A stretch of 6,193 nucleotides of DNA from Pseudomonas sp. PGPPP3 (lineage in GTDB: Bacteria; Pseudomonadota; Gammaproteobacteria; Pseudomonadales; Pseudomonadaceae): positions 1 to 6,193 of the forward strand of contig NKIE01000174.1 of NCBI GenBank assembly GCA_002256055.1. The letters run 5' to 3'. The number at the start of each line of letters is the position of its first letter. Within the stretch, counting starts at the first letter, position 1. Below the pieces are notes generated by a model. That model was not told the origin of the DNA and searched no databases. It saw nothing but the letters and a program-made list of their open reading frames with translations. Below, piece after piece: positions 5,253-6,193 of the stretch. The position numbers and the translations under genes are program-made.

Positions 5253-6193
5253 ATGTCTGCTAGTTCTTCGAAATCTTCGCTGTTTATTACCCTCCGTCCG
5301 TGGCTGATCAGCGCCGTCGCCTTGCTGGCGTTGGTGCTGCTGGTTCAGCAATTGGCCAAGCCCAGCGGCCCGGAACGTCCCGAGCGCGGCCCGCGCGGGG
5401 CGGCCAGTGAAGAGTTTCTAGTCAGCGCCAGTGCTGTCGAACGCGTCGACCTGCCGGTGCACTACAACGCCCTGGGCACCGTCACGGCCTTCAATACCGT
5501 GGTGGTGCGCAGCCGCATCGACGGCGAGTTGGTCAAGGTGCTGTTCGAGGAAGGCCAGCGGGTCAAGGCCGGCGATCTACTGGCGGTGATTGATCCACGC
5601 AGCTACCGCGCCGCCCTCGACGAAGCCGAAGGCACCCTGCAGCAGAACCAGGCGCAACTGCGTAATGCCGAGATTGACCTGCAGCGCTACCAGGATTTGC
5701 TGGCCCAGGACTCCATTGCCCGGCAGACCCTCGACACCCAGCAAGCGCTGGTCAACCAGTACCGTGGCACCCTGAAAGCCAACCAGGCCAGTGTCGATCA
5801 GGCCAAGCTCAACCTGCAGTTCAGTCAGATCCGCGCGCCCATTGGCGGTCGCCTGGGCTTGCGTCAGGTTGATGTCGGCAACCAGATCAGTGCCGGTGAC
5901 ACCACCGGCCTGGTGGTGATTACCCAGGTACAACCGATCAACGTGGTGTTCAGCCTGCCGGAGCCGCAACTGCCGCTGATTCGCCAGCAGTTGGCCACTG
6001 GCAAGCCGCTGCCGGTCGAGGCCTTCGACCGTAACCAGCAACTGGCGCTGGCAACTGGCGCCCTGGCGAGCATCGATAACCAGATCGATATCACCACCGG
6101 CACCCTCAAACTCAAGGCGCGTTTCGACAACCGTGACGAAGCGCTGTTTCCCAACCAGTTCGTCAATGTGCGCCTGCTGGCCCAGACTTTGTC
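5253..6193 (+). CDS. mdtA: RND multidrug efflux periplasmic adaptor (MdtA/MuxA family), cut by right edge
   Basis: The frame is open for 313 codons to the window edge and closely follows E. coli MdtA (MuxA in P. aeruginosa). Such adaptors connect an inner-membrane RND pump to an outer-membrane channel to export drugs. Residues 17-32 form an N-terminal membrane anchor or uncleaved signal, followed by a Pro/Arg-rich linker (about 37-50). The two half-motifs of the lipoyl-like barrel lie at 84-115 (RSRIDGEL, EEGQRVKAGDLLAVIDP) and 195-224 (APIGGRLGLRQVDVGNQ, SAGDTTGLVVI), flanking an alpha-helical hairpin rich in Gln and Ala (about 117-190). A beta-barrel region follows, with DNQID and LFPNQFVNVRLL near the end. 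Perhaps 80-120 residues are missing. ATG 5253 lacks a good Shine-Dalgarno; an in-frame GTG at 5244 is an alternative. Pump genes (mdtB/mdtC type) and an outer-membrane factor are expected to follow. Confidence 0.93.
   Translation, partial: MSASSSKSSLFITLRPWLISAVALLALVLLVQQLAKPSGPERPERGPRGAASEEFLVSASAVERVDLPVHYNALGTVTAFNTVVVRSRIDGELVKVLFEEGQRVKAGDLLAVIDPRSYRAALDEAEGTLQQNQAQLRNAEIDLQRYQDLLAQDSIARQTLDTQQALVNQYRGTLKANQASVDQAKLNLQFSQIRAPIGGRLGLRQVDVGNQISAGDTTGLVVITQVQPINVVFSLPEPQLPLIRQQLATGKPLPVEAFDRNQQLALATGALASIDNQIDITTGTLKLKARFDNRDEALFPNQFVNVRLLAQTL

Overview
The window is high-GC, densely coded DNA typical of a Pseudomonas chromosome. I base this on the protein families and their close match to remembered pseudomonad sequences, the GC-rich third codon positions, and a neighbourhood (xthA, tpx, muxA/mdtA) that from memory also lies close together in P. 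aeruginosa. The genus is an inference, and no species is claimed. I found no RNA gene, insertion sequence, phage gene or CRISPR array. No stretch over 300 bases lacks a gene.

Left part, minus strand, reading leftward from about 2536: xthA (exodeoxyribonuclease III), then a zinc-dependent secondary-type alcohol dehydrogenase, then the 5' part of a PstS-like phosphate-binding protein that runs off the left edge. This last gene is preceded by a well-placed PhoB box and -10 element. In pseudomonads this type of protein usually continues into an OmpA domain, which would lie outside the window.

Right part, plus strand, starting divergently from xthA: a GNAT acetyltransferase, a very clear 12-bp terminator, tpx (thiol peroxidase), a saccharopine-dehydrogenase-like NAD(P)-binding oxidoreductase, and the start of an RND efflux adaptor of the MdtA/MuxA type, cut by the right edge.

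The genes share a stress and housekeeping theme: AP-site repair, peroxide removal, dehydrogenases, efflux and phosphate starvation. Most appear to be separate transcription units. The two most notable observations are (1) the XthA reading frame has isoleucine where the family has its near-invariant catalytic asparagine (GDxN motif), within a small cluster of unusual residues, and (2) the Pho box upstream of the truncated PstS-like gene, with E. coli-like spacing to its -10. I see no convincing undescribed multi-gene system; this is mostly an ordinary core-genome region.
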